Below, piece by piece: positions 8,274 to 17,095 of a stretch of 64,000 nt of DNA. Numbering within the stretch: position 1 is the first letter of the stretch; every line of letters begins with the position of its first letter. The notes beneath the pieces were generated by a model. The model worked only from the letters and a program-made list of their open reading frames with translations. It ran no database searches and was not told where the DNA came from. A program made the translations under genes and the position numbers. Source of the DNA: Corynebacterium sp. HMSC078H07 (GTDB taxonomy: Bacteria; Actinomycetota; Actinomycetes; Mycobacteriales; Mycobacteriaceae); contig NZ_KV810513.1 of NCBI RefSeq assembly GCF_001812805.1, positions 1 to 64,000 of the forward strand, in the 5' to 3' direction.

Positions 8274-8302
8274 GATAGGGTAGTGACGTTACTTTCCCTA
8301 TC
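8274..8302. promoter_or_regulatory. 29-bp dyad in the crtB/ABC exporter divergent promoter
   Basis: GATAGGG at 8274-8280 and CCCTATC at 8296-8302 are perfect inverted arms; the centre AGTGACGTTACT is itself nearly palindromic. It ends 18 bp before the exporter ATG and lies 46 bp upstream of the crtB start, where a repressor could act on both. The factor is unknown. CrtR-type MarR repressors control carotenoid genes in corynebacteria, but I cannot assign this site to one. Confidence 0.5.
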
Positions 8303-8320
8303 TATAAGGAGAACACGTCC

Positions 8321-9061
8321 ATGACCACCCCAACGATGACTGCTGCGGCCCGCGCCGTCGACCTGTTTAAGCAATACGGTCAGGGAGACACCGCAGTGAC
8401 CGCGTTGGACCACGTCAACGTTGAGTTTGCGCGCAACGCCTTCACTGCCATCATGGGCCCTTCTGGTTCTGGCAAGTCCACGCTCATGCACACCATGGCG
8501 GGCCTAGACTCCGCTACTTCCGGCTCTGCCTTTATCGGTGATACCGACATGTCCCAGCTCAGCGACAAGGACATTACTGCCTTGCGCCGTGACCGTCTGG
8601 GTTTCATCTTCCAGTCCTTCAACCTCGTCCCGACGCTCACCGCGGCGGAGAACATCACCCTGCCCACTGACATCGCGGACAAGAAGGTGGATCAGGCGTG
8701 GTTTGATGAAATCACCACGCGCCTGGGCCTGGCCCAGCGTTTGAGCCACCGCCCAGCAGAGCTCTCCGGTGGTCAGCAGCAGCGCGTGGCCTGCGCCCGC
8801 GCGCTGGTCTCGCGCCCAGAGATCATTTTCGGTGATGAGCCCACCGGTAACCTGGACTCCAATTCTTCTGCCGAGGTGCTCGATATTTTGCGCACCGCTG
8901 TGGACCAGGATGAGCAGACCGTCGTCATCGTTACCCACGACGCTAAAGCGGCGTCCTACGCTGACCGCGTGGTCTTCCTTGCCGATGGTCGCCTCGTCAA
9001 CGAGCTGCACAACCCGACCATGGAGTCCATCCACGCTGTGATGGCAGAAATCGAGGGCTAA
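8321..9061 (+). CDS. ABC exporter ATPase (LolD/MacB type)
   Basis: A 246-residue nucleotide-binding subunit. Visible motifs are Walker [12 protein letters not shown], the Q-loop in [14 protein letters not shown], signature [15 protein letters not shown], Walker [14 protein letters not shown], and the switch histidine in [10 protein letters not shown]. The '[12 protein letters not shown]' stretch is typical of the MacB/LolD/FtsE branch. AAGGAG precedes the ATG. The gene is 3 bp upstream of its permease partner and divergent from crtB. In Gram-positives such pairs export peptides, antibiotics or lipoproteins; the substrate here is not evident. Confidence 0.92.
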   Translation: MTTPTMTAAARAVDLFKQYGQGDTAVTALDHVNVEFARNAFTAIMGPSGSGKSTLMHTMAGLDSATSGSAFIGDTDMSQLSDKDITALRRDRLGFIFQSFNLVPTLTAAENITLPTDIADKKVDQAWFDEITTRLGLAQRLSHRPAELSGGQQQRVACARALVSRPEIIFGDEPTGNLDSNSSAEVLDILRTAVDQDEQTVVIVTHDAKAASYADRVVFLADGRLVNELHNPTMESIHAVMAEIEG

Positions 9062-9064
9062 AGC

Positions 9065-11611
9065 ATGGCCACGAAGAACACCATGCGCAGGGTATCCGTG
9101 CGCAATATTCTCGCGCACAAACTGCGCCTTGCCCTCACGCTCCTAGCCGTGGTGCTGGGTACCGCGTTTATTTCCGGCTCCTTCATGTTCACCAACGCGC
9201 TGTCGAATACCTTCGACTCTGCCGTTGACACTGCCTTCACTGGCGTGGACGCAGCGGTAAGCCAGAAGGAAGACGGCCCCGCACTCGATCAGAAGATGCG
9301 GGAGGACATCGCCAATGATCCCGACGTGCGCGCGGTCAACATTCAAAGCAGCCAGACCGTCGTAGCGGCTAACGAGAAGTCCGAGGCCTTCCAGACCGGC
9401 GGCGGCACCGCCAGCGTTGAGCCCTACTATCCGGCTGATCAGTCGGTCGGCGAGCCCGCTGAGCTTGTCGACGGCTCCGAACCCCACGGCACCGCTGAAG
9501 TTCTCATCAATGACTCCGCCGCCGAGAAGTTCGGCATTCACGTGGGCGATACTCTCGTCGTGGTCCACCCGGACCAGCGTGATGAGGTGAAAGTGGTGGG
9601 CGTCGTCAAGCCTGCCGTGGACCAAGGCGCGAGCCTGACCCTGCTGATGGACCACGCGGGATTCACCGAACGCTACGGCGACTCATCCCAGCTCAAGGTC
9701 GCCGCAGCTGACGGGGTCAGCGCTGAGGAGCTCGTGGATCACCTCAACGAGACTTTCGACGTCGATGCTGAGGCCGGCGAAGAACTGGCCAAGGAAATTT
9801 CCGACCAGATTTCCTCTGCGCTGAAGTTTGTCAACTACTTCCTCATCGCCTTCGGCCTCATTGCGCTGCTCGTGGGTACGTTCATCATCGCGAATACGTT
9901 CTCCATGATCGTCGCTCAGCGGACCAAGGAATTCGCGTTGCTGCGAGCGCTGGGTGCTTCCCGCGGCCAGATCACGCGTTCTGTTGTCACCGAAGCCATC
10001 ATCGTGGGCCTCGTGGGCTCCGCAGTGGGCGTGGTGGCCGGCGTGGGTCTCGTCGCGGCCATCAAGGCAGTCTTCTCCGCGCAGGACATGCCAATGGGTG
10101 GCGGTCTGGGTCTGAGCGTGAGCGCCGTTGTCGTGCCGCTCATCCTGGGTACGATCGTCACCGTAATTTCGGCATGGGCGCCGGCGCGTCGCGCAGGTGC
10201 CGTTGAACCTGTTGAAGCCATGCGCACCACTGAGTCCGCTGCGGGTTCCTCCTTGCTCGTGCGTACGGTTCTGGGCGCGTTGCTGCTCATCACCGGCATT
10301 ATCTTTGCGGTCTTGGGCGTGCTTCTCGACGTCTCCACAGGCATCCGCGCCTCTCTCGTCGGTCTCGGAGCGTTAAACCTCATTGTTGGTTTCTTCCTCG
10401 CTGGCCCCGCGATCTCGCTGCCGATCGTGCCCTCGATTGGGCGCGTCGTGGGCGCACCCTTCGGCGCGGTGGGCAAGTTGGCCGCCACGAACTCCGCGCG
10501 CAACCCGCGTCGCACCGCAGCTACGGCCTTTGCCTTGATGTTGGGTGTTGCCCTAGTGACCGCGATCGGCATGCTGGGCGCGACGATGAAGGCTTCCGTA
10601 TCTGATGTCATCGACGAGGATGTGCGCGCCGACTTCCTGTTGACCGGCCCGACGACGGGCAATTTCCCCACGCCTAATGAAACCGTCGATCGCGCCCGCG
10701 ATGCCGAGGGCGCGGGCCAGGTCGTGGCACTGAGTTCCGCACCTATCATGGTGGATGGCCAAGCCTCAATGAACTATGGCCCGCAGGTGGCTTTCAGCCA
10801 GGTTATCGGTAGCAACGCCGACGACATCCTCAACCTCACCGTCGTGGAAGGTTCCCTCAAGCTGGGCGACGAGAAGGGCTTCATTGCGGATACGGCGTTG
10901 GCGGAGGAGCAGGACTGGCAGGTCGGCCAAACCTACGAGCTCACAGGCCCTGACCCCACCCGCACCAGTGAGGTGACGCTCATCGGTACCTATGAGCCCT
11001 CCCAGATGCTGCCGCGTCTGGCGCTGTCCGAGTCCGCGGCAACCGAAGTTGTAGACCCGTCGAGCCTTGACATCATGATGGTCGCCGTCAACGCGGCCGA
11101 GGGCTTCGACACGGAGGAGCTGCGAACCAACCTGGAGGAATCCGTCAAGGACCTCGTCGTGGTGCAGGTGCGCACCGGCGCCGAATTCGCCGGCGAGGCA
11201 GCCGGCATGATCGACCAGATGCTCACCATCCTCTACGCGCTGTTGGCGCTGGCGGTCATTATCGCCATCCTGGGTATCGTGAACACATTGACGTTGGGCG
11301 TCATTGAGCGCCGCCAGGAGATCGGCATGTTGCGCGCCGTGGGTACTCAGCGCCGCCAGATCCGCACGATGATCACGGTGGAATCGGTCCAGATTGCCTT
11401 GTTCGGCGCCATCATGGGCATGATCCTCGGCCTCGGATTGGGCTGGGCATTCATCTCCGTGCTTGCTGATGACGGCCTCGATTCCCTTACCGTGCCCTGG
11501 CTGATGCTCATCATCATGCTGGTTGGCTCCGGCATCGTGGGCGTACTTGCCGCCATCTGGCCGGCACAGCGCGCGGCGAAGACTCCGCCGCTCGACGCCA
11601 TCGCCGACTAG
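9065..11611 (+). CDS. Large ABC exporter permease (FtsX/MacB family)
   Basis: An 848-residue permease with two FtsX units. A first membrane helix (about residues 16-36) is followed by an extracytoplasmic MacB-like domain, three helices around 255-375 ending in APARRAGAVEPVEAMR, a central hydrophobic pair (about 395-465), and then a second extracytoplasmic domain. A final helix bundle (about 720-848) carries the ERRQEIGMLRAVGTQRRQI coupling segment and the terminal WPAQRAAKTPPLDAI. This layout matches the ten-helix permeases of actinobacterial MacB-like exporters. It pairs with the ATPase immediately upstream. Confidence 0.9.
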   Translation: MATKNTMRRVSVRNILAHKLRLALTLLAVVLGTAFISGSFMFTNALSNTFDSAVDTAFTGVDAAVSQKEDGPALDQKMREDIANDPDVRAVNIQSSQTVVAANEKSEAFQTGGGTASVEPYYPADQSVGEPAELVDGSEPHGTAEVLINDSAAEKFGIHVGDTLVVVHPDQRDEVKVVGVVKPAVDQGASLTLLMDHAGFTERYGDSSQLKVAAADGVSAEELVDHLNETFDVDAEAGEELAKEISDQISSALKFVNYFLIAFGLIALLVGTFIIANTFSMIVAQRTKEFALLRALGASRGQITRSVVTEAIIVGLVGSAVGVVAGVGLVAAIKAVFSAQDMPMGGGLGLSVSAVVVPLILGTIVTVISAWAPARRAGAVEPVEAMRTTESAAGSSLLVRTVLGALLLITGIIFAVLGVLLDVSTGIRASLVGLGALNLIVGFFLAGPAISLPIVPSIGRVVGAPFGAVGKLAATNSARNPRRTAATAFALMLGVALVTAIGMLGATMKASVSDVIDEDVRADFLLTGPTTGNFPTPNETVDRARDAEGAGQVVALSSAPIMVDGQASMNYGPQVAFSQVIGSNADDILNLTVVEGSLKLGDEKGFIADTALAEEQDWQVGQTYELTGPDPTRTSEVTLIGTYEPSQMLPRLALSESAATEVVDPSSLDIMMVAVNAAEGFDTEELRTNLEESVKDLVVVQVRTGAEFAGEAAGMIDQMLTILYALLALAVIIAILGIVNTLTLGVIERRQEIGMLRAVGTQRRQIRTMITVESVQIALFGAIMGMILGLGLGWAFISVLADDGLDSLTVPWLMLIIMLVGSGIVGVLAAIWPAQRAAKTPPLDAIAD

Positions 11612-11630
11612 CCTGCTGGCCTAGGAAAAC

Positions 11631-11993
11631 TCAGGCAAGCAGGGAGCCGACCCAGGCTCCGCGCCAGGCCACCGCGATGCCGATGCCTATAGTCCAGAAC
11701 AGATAACGCGCCAAGCGCCACCAGCGCTTGGCCTTTATCATTTCTCCGAGTTCTTTGGCCATCGTGGACCAGGTTGATAAGCCGCCCGCTAATCCTGCGG
11801 CCAGGAGCGGGAGGAAATACTCAGGGGCTTGTGTATGTGTGGCGTAACCATAGGCCACGCCGGCGAGCGCCGCGCCGGTGATATTTGCCGCGAATGTGCA
11901 GGTGGGGGAAGGCAAAATGCGGGTAAATGTGAAACGTGCGCAGCCTCCCACAAACCCGCCAACAAGCACGGCGAGGGCGGAGATGATGATCAT
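11631..11993 (-). CDS. crcB: CrcB/Fluc fluoride channel subunit, second gene
   Basis: A 120-residue CrcB protein with four membrane helices. It shows GGFVGGCARF in helix 1 and the GLAGGLSTWSTMAKE motif of helix 3, whose serine/threonine positions line the fluoride pore. I start at the ATG at 11993 (MIIISALAV); the longer frame to 12038 has no family resemblance. Its start overlaps the stop of the other crcB gene by 4 bp, so the two are translationally coupled and probably form the heterodimeric channel with opposed subunits typical of paired crcB genes. Confidence 0.9.
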   Translation of the reverse strand: MIIISALAVLVGGFVGGCARFTFTRILPSPTCTFAANITGAALAGVAYGYATHTQAPEYFLPLLAAGLAGGLSTWSTMAKELGEMIKAKRWWRLARYLFWTIGIGIAVAWRGAWVGSLLA

Positions 11994-12301
11994 GCGGGCC
12001 TCCGGGAGACGTCGCCAAGCAGGTACGCCCCTGTACACCCCACCACGGTGGCCAGGACGTAGGCGCCTGCCTGTGCTGGGCCGAAGCCAGAGGTGAAATA
12101 AGCAAACGTGGCGAAACTGGTGAAGCCGCCGAGAAAGCCCGTACCCCAGAAGGCTGGCGGCTTGGCATATCCCATAATGGCGCTGCCCACGATGTTGATG
12201 AGCAACAGCGGCAGCGCGCCGCCGCCGAGGAGAGTGGAGAGGACGAAACGAGTCAGCGCCCCGAGCGCCGCCCCGCAGCCCACAAGAATGGTCTGTGGCA
12301 T
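11990..12301 (-). CDS. crcB: CrcB/Fluc fluoride channel subunit, first gene
   Basis: A 103-residue CrcB protein: [15 protein letters not shown] in helix 1, [11 protein letters not shown] with the pore asparagine in helix 2, and [14 protein letters not shown] in helix 3. It is shorter than its partner, as is common for one half of dual-gene Fluc channels. The start is the ATG at 12301, or possibly 12310. The pair exports toxic fluoride passively. No fluoride riboswitch fold is apparent in the 79 bp before pgm. Confidence 0.9.
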   Translation of the reverse strand: MPQTILVGCGAALGALTRFVLSTLLGGGALPLLLINIVGSAIMGYAKPPAFWGTGFLGGFTSFATFAYFTSGFGPAQAGAYVLATVVGCTGAYLLGDVSRRPA

Positions 12302-12380
12302 GGCGACCATCCTAATTGGGATGCGAAACCTCCGCGAAGCAGGCAAGCTAAAGGTACATCCACGTCTCAAGGAGGACCTC

Positions 12381-13997
12381 ATGGCACACGAGCGCGCCGG
12401 CCACCCAGCCCAGCCTTCCGATCTCATCGACATCGCGGAACTGGTCACCGCCTACTACACCCGAACCCCCGATGCTGACAATCCTGACCAGCAGGTTGCC
12501 TTCGGCACCTCCGGTCACCGCGGTTCCGCTTTGGATACCGCGTTTAACGAGGCCCACATCCTGGCTATCACCCAGGCCATCGTGGACTATCGCGCATCGC
12601 AGGGCACGAGCGGTGCCATCTTTATCGGCCGCGATACTCACGCTTTGTCCGAGCCCGCCATGGTCTCTGCCCTCGAGGTCCTCCTTGCGAATGAGCTGGA
12701 GGTTCGCGTGGATGATCGGGGTCGCTACACCCCAACGCCAGCTGTCTCCCACGCCATCCTGACCAACCCAGGCACCGATGGCATTGTTATTACCCCGTCT
12801 CACAACCCGCCGCGCGATGGTGGTTTCAAGTACAACCCACCTACCGGCGGCCCAGCGGATACGGATGCCACCGACTGGATTGCGGCGAAAGCTAATGACT
12901 ACCTGCGCGCCGGGCTTGAAGGTGTGAAGCGCGTGCCGGTCGACGGTGTTCTAGATGAGCGCTGTGTGAAACACAATTATGTGGACACCTATGTCGCGGA
13001 CCTGGCCAACGTGGTGGATATGCAGGCGATTAAGGATGCCGGCGTACGCATCGGTGCGGACCCCATGGGTGGTGCCTCAGTGGACTACTGGGCGGCCATC
13101 GCTGAGCACTACGGACTGAACATGACCGTGGTGAACCCGGAGGTGGATGGCACCTTCCGTTTCATGACGTTGGACACTGATGGCAAAATCCGTATGGACT
13201 GCTCCTCGCCGGACGCTATGGCTTCGTTGGTTGAGAACCGCGCGAAGTATGACCTGGCTACCGGTAATGATGCCGACGCTGACCGCCACGGCATTGTTAC
13301 CCCGGATGCGGGCCTGATGAACCCGAACCACTACTTGGCCGTGGCCATCGAGTACCTGTTTAGCCACCGCCCACAGTGGGGCAACGCCGGGGTGGGCAAG
13401 ACCTTGGTGTCTTCCTCCATGATTGACCGCGTGGTAGCCAGCCTGGGCCGTGAACTCGTGGAGGTTCCGGTGGGCTTCAAGTGGTTTGTGCCGGGGCTTG
13501 TCGACGGCTCACTGGGCTTCGGTGGCGAGGAATCCGCCGGTGCCTCCTTCTTGCGCTTCGACGGAACGGTGTGGTCGACGGATAAGGACGGCATCATCCT
13601 TGACCTGCTGGCGGCGGAGATCCTGGCAGTGACCGGCAAGACCCCGTCCCAGCGCTATGCGGAGTTGGCGGAAGAATACGGTGCGCCGGCTTATGCGCGT
13701 ACCGATGCCCCGGCCAACCGTGAGCAGAAGGCGATCCTTAAGAAGCTGTCGCCGGAGCAGGTAACGGCAACGGAGCTGGCTGGTGAAGAGATCGTCGCCA
13801 AGGTCACCGAAGCCCCTGGCAACGGTGCGGCCATTGGCGGCCTCAAGGTCACCACGGAGAACGCCTGGTTTGCCGCGCGTCCGTCCGGCACCGAGGACAA
13901 GTACAAGATTTACGCGGAGAGCTTCCGCGGCGAGGAGCACCTCAAACAGGTGCAGTCGGAAGCTCAAGCGCTGGTCGCTGAGGTTCTCGGTTCCTAG
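12381..13997 (+). CDS. pgm: Phosphoglucomutase (alpha-D-glucose phosphate specific)
   Basis: A 538-residue enzyme interconverting glucose-1-phosphate and glucose-6-phosphate. The phosphoserine is Ser140 in [11 protein letters not shown]. The metal loop is NDADADRHG, the sugar-binding loop is [10 protein letters not shown], and the phosphate-binding end is [12 protein letters not shown]. The open frame extends back to 12108, but the ATG at 12381 has AAGGAGG eight bases upstream and gives the family N-terminus ending in [11 protein letters not shown]. It is divergent from the crcB pair. Its product feeds glycogen, trehalose and cell-wall sugar synthesis. Confidence 0.95.
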   Translation: MAHERAGHPAQPSDLIDIAELVTAYYTRTPDADNPDQQVAFGTSGHRGSALDTAFNEAHILAITQAIVDYRASQGTSGAIFIGRDTHALSEPAMVSALEVLLANELEVRVDDRGRYTPTPAVSHAILTNPGTDGIVITPSHNPPRDGGFKYNPPTGGPADTDATDWIAAKANDYLRAGLEGVKRVPVDGVLDERCVKHNYVDTYVADLANVVDMQAIKDAGVRIGADPMGGASVDYWAAIAEHYGLNMTVVNPEVDGTFRFMTLDTDGKIRMDCSSPDAMASLVENRAKYDLATGNDADADRHGIVTPDAGLMNPNHYLAVAIEYLFSHRPQWGNAGVGKTLVSSSMIDRVVASLGRELVEVPVGFKWFVPGLVDGSLGFGGEESAGASFLRFDGTVWSTDKDGIILDLLAAEILAVTGKTPSQRYAELAEEYGAPAYARTDAPANREQKAILKKLSPEQVTATELAGEEIVAKVTEAPGNGAAIGGLKVTTENAWFAARPSGTEDKYKIYAESFRGEEHLKQVQSEAQALVAEVLGS

Positions 13998-14059
13998 CCA
14001 CTCCTTTGCCTCTGGAAAAGTATTAAAGGTACTGGTAGTGGGTTTGCTAAGGTTGATGC

Positions 14060-14527
14060 GTGGCAAAAAAAAAGGTGAGCACCGCCTTGGTGCTCGACAT
14101 CATCAGTGCATTCGCGCGGTTCTACATGGCCTACATCTGGATCAAAGCTGGGCTGTCGAAGTTCTCTGACCAGCTCGCGGTATCGCAGAGTATTAAAGCT
14201 TATGAGATTTTCACGCCCGAGTGGTCGCACTACTTGTCCTACCTCATCGGTCCATTGGAGGTGTGCGGCGGATTGCTGCTCCTCCTGGGTCTTTTCTTGC
14301 GTCAATCGGCGTGGGTAGGGCAGGTAGTGCTGATTCTGTTCATGATCGGCATTGCGCAAGCATGGCTGCGTGGACTCGGAATTGATTGTGGCTGCTTCGA
14401 GGCCAACCCGGACAAGGATGCCCAAGTGATGAACTACATGATGACACTACTGCGTGATGTCTTCTATTCTGTCTTAATGGTGTGGACTATCAAGCGTCCG
14501 TTTACCAAGTTTGCACTGCACCCTTAA
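14060..14527 (+). CDS. DoxX/MauE-type membrane protein
   Basis: A 155-residue protein with four membrane helices and the MauE-like segment AWLRGLGIDCGCFE, whose Cys-Gly-Cys is thought to take part in thiol redox chemistry in MauE relatives. The start is GTG at 14060. It is 57 bp upstream of a membrane-anchored DsbA-like protein; MauE/DoxX-DsbA pairs plausibly pass electrons between membrane quinones and extracytoplasmic thiols, a VKOR/DsbB-like role. The functional statement is inference from context. Confidence 0.75.
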   Translation: MAKKKVSTALVLDIISAFARFYMAYIWIKAGLSKFSDQLAVSQSIKAYEIFTPEWSHYLSYLIGPLEVCGGLLLLLGLFLRQSAWVGQVVLILFMIGIAQAWLRGLGIDCGCFEANPDKDAQVMNYMMTLLRDVFYSVLMVWTIKRPFTKFALHP

Positions 14528-14584
14528 CTACGGTGTGTAGGCTTCCATCTGTTCGAAGAAATGTCATGAAGGCAAGGTTGTTCA

Positions 14585-15340
14585 ATGAGCACAGTTAAAG
14601 ACCCCAACTCCAAGGGCAATAGTGGATTCCTCTGGGGCCTCGCTGTTCTTCTGGTCATCGTGGCCGTGGTTATCGGCTACATCGTCTACCAAGGTCGCAG
14701 CGCCCAAACCGATGCGTTGGGGGACTACGCTGCAGAAGACGTCACCATGGAAATGTCTCTGGCAGACAACGCAGTGACCCTCAAGTCCGCTGAGGCTGGG
14801 AAGGACGCTGTCGAGGTTGAGCTCTACGAAGACTACTCTTGCCCCCACTGTGGTGACTTGGCCAAGGAAACTGACGGGCAGATGAAGGACGCCATCGACG
14901 AGGGCAAGCTCATCGTCCACGTTCGCTCCCTGAACTTCTTGGACGGAAGCCAGAACGGCCTTGAGAGCATCAAGACCAACAAGGGTCACTCCTCCAAGGC
15001 TGCTGCTGCAATGGAACAGGTGGCCAAGTCTGGTGATGCCAAGCTGTACTGGAACTTGCGTAAGTACCTGATGGAGAACCAGTCCAAGGTCTACAACAAG
15101 TGGGATTTGGCTGATTTCGCTGACGCTGCGAAGTCCTTGGGCGCTGACAAGGACACCGTCATGGCCATCAAGGAAGCCAAGGTGGGCGAAGGCAACGAGC
15201 TCGTTGCCGCCAACTACGAGAAGCTGGAATCCGAAACAGGCAGCGTATCCTCGCCGCGCATCATCAAGGATGGCAAAGACATCCCGGAGGATGAGAACAC
15301 GTCCATCATGGAATGGGTTGACCTCGTCCTGGATAAGTAG
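14585..15340 (+). CDS. Membrane-anchored DsbA-like thiol oxidoreductase
   Basis: A 251-residue protein with a single N-terminal anchor (about residues 15-35) and an extracytoplasmic DsbA/thioredoxin_4 domain. The active site CPHC is Cys86-Cys89 in YEDYSCPHCGDL, the same dipeptide as E. coli DsbA. A helical insertion lies between about 130 and 200, and the cis-proline is in VSSPRII near the C-terminus. It probably introduces disulfides into secreted proteins. It follows a MauE-like gene that could reoxidise it, and its transcript ends at the hairpin at 15356-15395. Confidence 0.85.
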   Translation: MSTVKDPNSKGNSGFLWGLAVLLVIVAVVIGYIVYQGRSAQTDALGDYAAEDVTMEMSLADNAVTLKSAEAGKDAVEVELYEDYSCPHCGDLAKETDGQMKDAIDEGKLIVHVRSLNFLDGSQNGLESIKTNKGHSSKAAAAMEQVAKSGDAKLYWNLRKYLMENQSKVYNKWDLADFADAAKSLGADKDTVMAIKEAKVGEGNELVAANYEKLESETGSVSSPRIIKDGKDIPEDENTSIMEWVDLVLDK

Positions 15341-15355
15341 CGATTGAGTAAATAA

Positions 15356-15395
15356 CGCGCCCCATCTCGCGATTTGGTTCGCGAATTGGGGCGCG
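15356..15395 (+). terminator. Hairpin after the DsbA-like gene
   Basis: CGCGCCCCA at 15356-15364 pairs with TGGGGCGCG at 15387-15395, with an inner CGCGA/TCGCG stem. An AT-rich run follows, but no long T tract. It separates the oxidoreductase from the tRNA-Ala genes. Confidence 0.6.
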
Positions 15396-15440
15396 ATATA
15401 TTGTTACGAGTTGCAACCGTGACGGTTGTACCTCGTATGA

Positions 15441-15513
15441 GGGGCTATGGCGCAGTTGGTAGCGCACCACACTGGCAGTGTGGGGGTCACGGGTTCGAAT
15501 CCCGTTAGCTCCA
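15441..15513 (+). tRNA. tRNA-Ala(GGC), copy 1
   Basis: A 73-nt cloverleaf: acceptor arm GGGGCTA with TAGCTCC (one G-U pair) and discriminator A, anticodon stem CCACA/TGTGG with loop CTGGCAG giving anticodon GGC, and the usual GGGTTCGAATCCC T arm. CCA is not encoded. Confidence 0.95.
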
Positions 15514-15535
15514 CTTTAAAATTCAATACCGCCTT

Positions 15536-15608
15536 GGGGCTATGGCGCAGTTGGTAGCGCACCACACTGGCAGTGTGGGGGTCACGGGTTCGAATCCCGT
15601 TAGCTCCA
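15536..15608 (+). tRNA. tRNA-Ala(GGC), copy 2
   Basis: Identical over all 73 nt to the copy 22 nt upstream. Its 3' end (15592-15609) is repeated at 22041-22058, so this copy appears to be the attachment site of the element to its right. Confidence 0.95.
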
Positions 15609-15609
15609 C
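15592..15609 (+). repeat. attL-like site (tRNA 3' end)
   Basis: GAATCCCGTTAGCTCCAC covers the T-arm to 3' end of tRNA-Ala copy 2 plus one base, and is repeated exactly at 22041-22058. The bases just outside differ, so the identity is limited to these 18 bp. Confidence 0.6.
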
Positions 15610-15614
15610 TTTAT

Positions 15615-15648
15615 ACCCTCTTTCCACTGGTCAGAGGGTTTTATTTTT
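15615..15648 (+). terminator. Rho-independent terminator after the tRNA-Ala genes
   Basis: ACCCTCT pairs with AGAGGGT around an 11-base loop, followed by TTTTATTTTT. If the island model is right, this terminator was brought in by the element. Confidence 0.75.
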
Positions 15649-15783
15649 GTCTGGGGAATTCTTTGTTGACGTCTGGTTATGACTGTGTTTAAAGCCAGGT
15701 GAAATCCAAGGTTGAGTGCCGGGGACGTGGTCGACGAACTGGTAAAACCGGACTGATTCATTGGGGAGGGCAATCAGGTCCTC

Positions 15784-16580
15784 ATGAGTGAACAAATGAT
15801 CGGCACATCACGTGCGGATGAATCCATGCAAGGCCACTGGCTTTTGGCCAAATTGGGAAAGTGAGTCCTTTTCCTCGGCGGGCGCAGACTAACAGATGAA
15901 TTGCTCGAACTATCCGGAATTCCGAACGTTGATGTAGTTGAACCAGCGCCTAGTCTTGGGCGCACGCCGGGTAGGATTCTTGAGCTCACGCCTTCGAGTT
16001 ATACAGGTGCGGATAGTGATCCGGATGCTGTGGCTGCAGTGCGCCGCGTCTTTGGCCTGCGTGCAAAGCTAATTGAGGCCGACGCCGCTGAAACTGGACT
16101 GGCCGATGAGTCGGCTGACCTTGTGATTGGGGAAGCGATGCTCACCATGCAGGGTGAGAAGGCTAAGAATGCAATCGTTGCAGAGGCTGCGCGCATCCTA
16201 CGTCCGGGTGGGCGGTACGCCATTCACGAACTGGGGCTAGTTCCTGAAGAACTAGCAGATGGGGTGAAGGATGAAATCCGCCAAAGCCTTGCGCGCGCAA
16301 TTAGGGTGAACGCGTGTCCGCTGACCTTGGGCGAATGGACGGCAGTGTTTGAGGCTAATGGCTTTTTAAAGCCGCCAAGGTTGAGACCGCGCCGATGGCT
16401 TTGCTGCAGCCGCGTCGAATTCTTTCCGATGAAGGATTCTTAGGCACGCTGTGCTTTGTGAAGAACCTTCGGAATAACTCCGATGCCCGCAAGCGGGTGC
16501 TGCAGATGCGAAAAACCTTCAACACGCACAGCGAGCACCTCAACGCCGTGGCAATCGTGGCAACGAAGCCAGAGCGTTAG
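15784..16580 (+). pseudogene. SAM-dependent methyltransferase, nonsense- and frameshift-disrupted
   Basis: A class I methyltransferase can be pieced together. The frame starting at ATG 15784 (MSEQMIGTSRADESMQGHWL) hits TGA at 15862-15864, then continues in the same frame with DVVEPAPSLGRTPGRIL (SAM-binding motif I region), TGADSDPDAV, LVIGEAMLTMQ and ILRPGGRYAIHELGL. At the T-run near 16364 the homology moves to another frame: KAAKVETAPMALLQP on to VAIVATKPER, ending at 16580. One missing T explains the shift. Two independent lesions argue for a pseudogene rather than a sequencing error. Its target is unknown; it stands beside a broken cupin gene. Confidence 0.75.
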
Positions 16581-16596
16581 GAAGCTGGAACGCTAT

Positions 16597-16902
16597 CTAG
16601 GCGCGATTGCGCACTACGGTCAGCAGGATTGCTGAGTCTTCCAAGGAGAGCAGTCCATGACGCTACTGAGGCACCACAGCATGCTCATCGGTGCTCAACT
16701 CTAGTGAATCGTCGTCTGCGGTAAGCCGAACTTTTCCGCTCAATACGTGCAAAAGTGCCTCGCCAGGGTTCTCGTGCTTAGACAATTCCTTGCCGTCTTT
16801 CAGGACAAGCAAGACCTGTGAAAGGGAACCACCAGGCACTGCGCGGAACACGTGGGTTGCACGCCCGCTTTCTGTCCCAGCCATTTTCGAAATCTCTTCC
16901 AA
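16597..16902 (-). pseudogene. Small cupin protein with in-frame amber stop
   Basis: The 79-residue open frame (16663-16902) is a single-domain cupin: KDGKELSKHENPGEALLHVLSGKVRL carries cupin motif 1 with its metal-binding His/Glu pattern, and LELSTDEHAVVPQ leads into motif 2. It then meets TAG at 16663-16665. Reading on in the same frame gives RHGLLSLEDSAILLTVV, which is how such cupins normally continue, before the true stop at 16597. The gene therefore seems to have acquired a nonsense mutation. It is convergent with the broken methyltransferase and divergent from the siderophore transporter. Confidence 0.65.
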
Positions 16903-16977
16903 ATGTTAAAGGGGATTGAACTGCGCTAAGCGCTGCCAGGTGTAAATGGTTGACCGTCTAGTGTCGAGTCTATACCT

Positions 16978-16989
16978 TTGGTATACCAA
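16978..16989. promoter_or_regulatory. 12-bp palindrome upstream of the siderophore ABC genes
   Basis: TTGGTATACCAA is a perfect palindrome between the divergent cupin and siderophore-transporter genes, 33 bp left of a DtxR-like box. It may be an operator for a second regulator or part of the promoter; there is no further evidence. Confidence 0.35.
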
Positions 16990-17021
16990 TCCTTAAAATG
17001 AATAGTCCTACCTATTTAAAG

Positions 17022-17039
17022 TTAGGCAACCCTACTCAA
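17022..17039 (+). promoter_or_regulatory. DtxR/IdeR-like iron box
   Basis: TTAGGCAACCCTACTCAA matches the 19-bp DtxR consensus (TTAGGTTAGCCTAACCTAA) at the TTAGG half and the central CCTA. It lies 57 bp before the start of the substrate-binding protein. Iron-loaded DtxR would repress the transporter here when iron is plentiful. Confidence 0.5.
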
Positions 17040-17095
17040 GTGGTGTATATTTGCCATGGTTAATTGATTCCTATTCCCAGCAAAGGAAATAACAA

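Noticed and set aside
11612..11643. CCTGCT/AGCAGG hairpin as terminator after the ABC permease
   Set aside because: Only 6 bp, long loop, right arm inside the opposing crcB coding sequence, no T-run.
12302..12380. Fluoride riboswitch before crcB/pgm
   Set aside because: The gap is 79 bp, and I could not find the conserved pseudoknot elements; nothing to support it.
15862..15864. TGA in the methyltransferase as a selenocysteine codon
   Set aside because: The position is not a catalytic cysteine in this family, no SECIS-like hairpin follows, and the gene also has a frameshift; decay is simpler.
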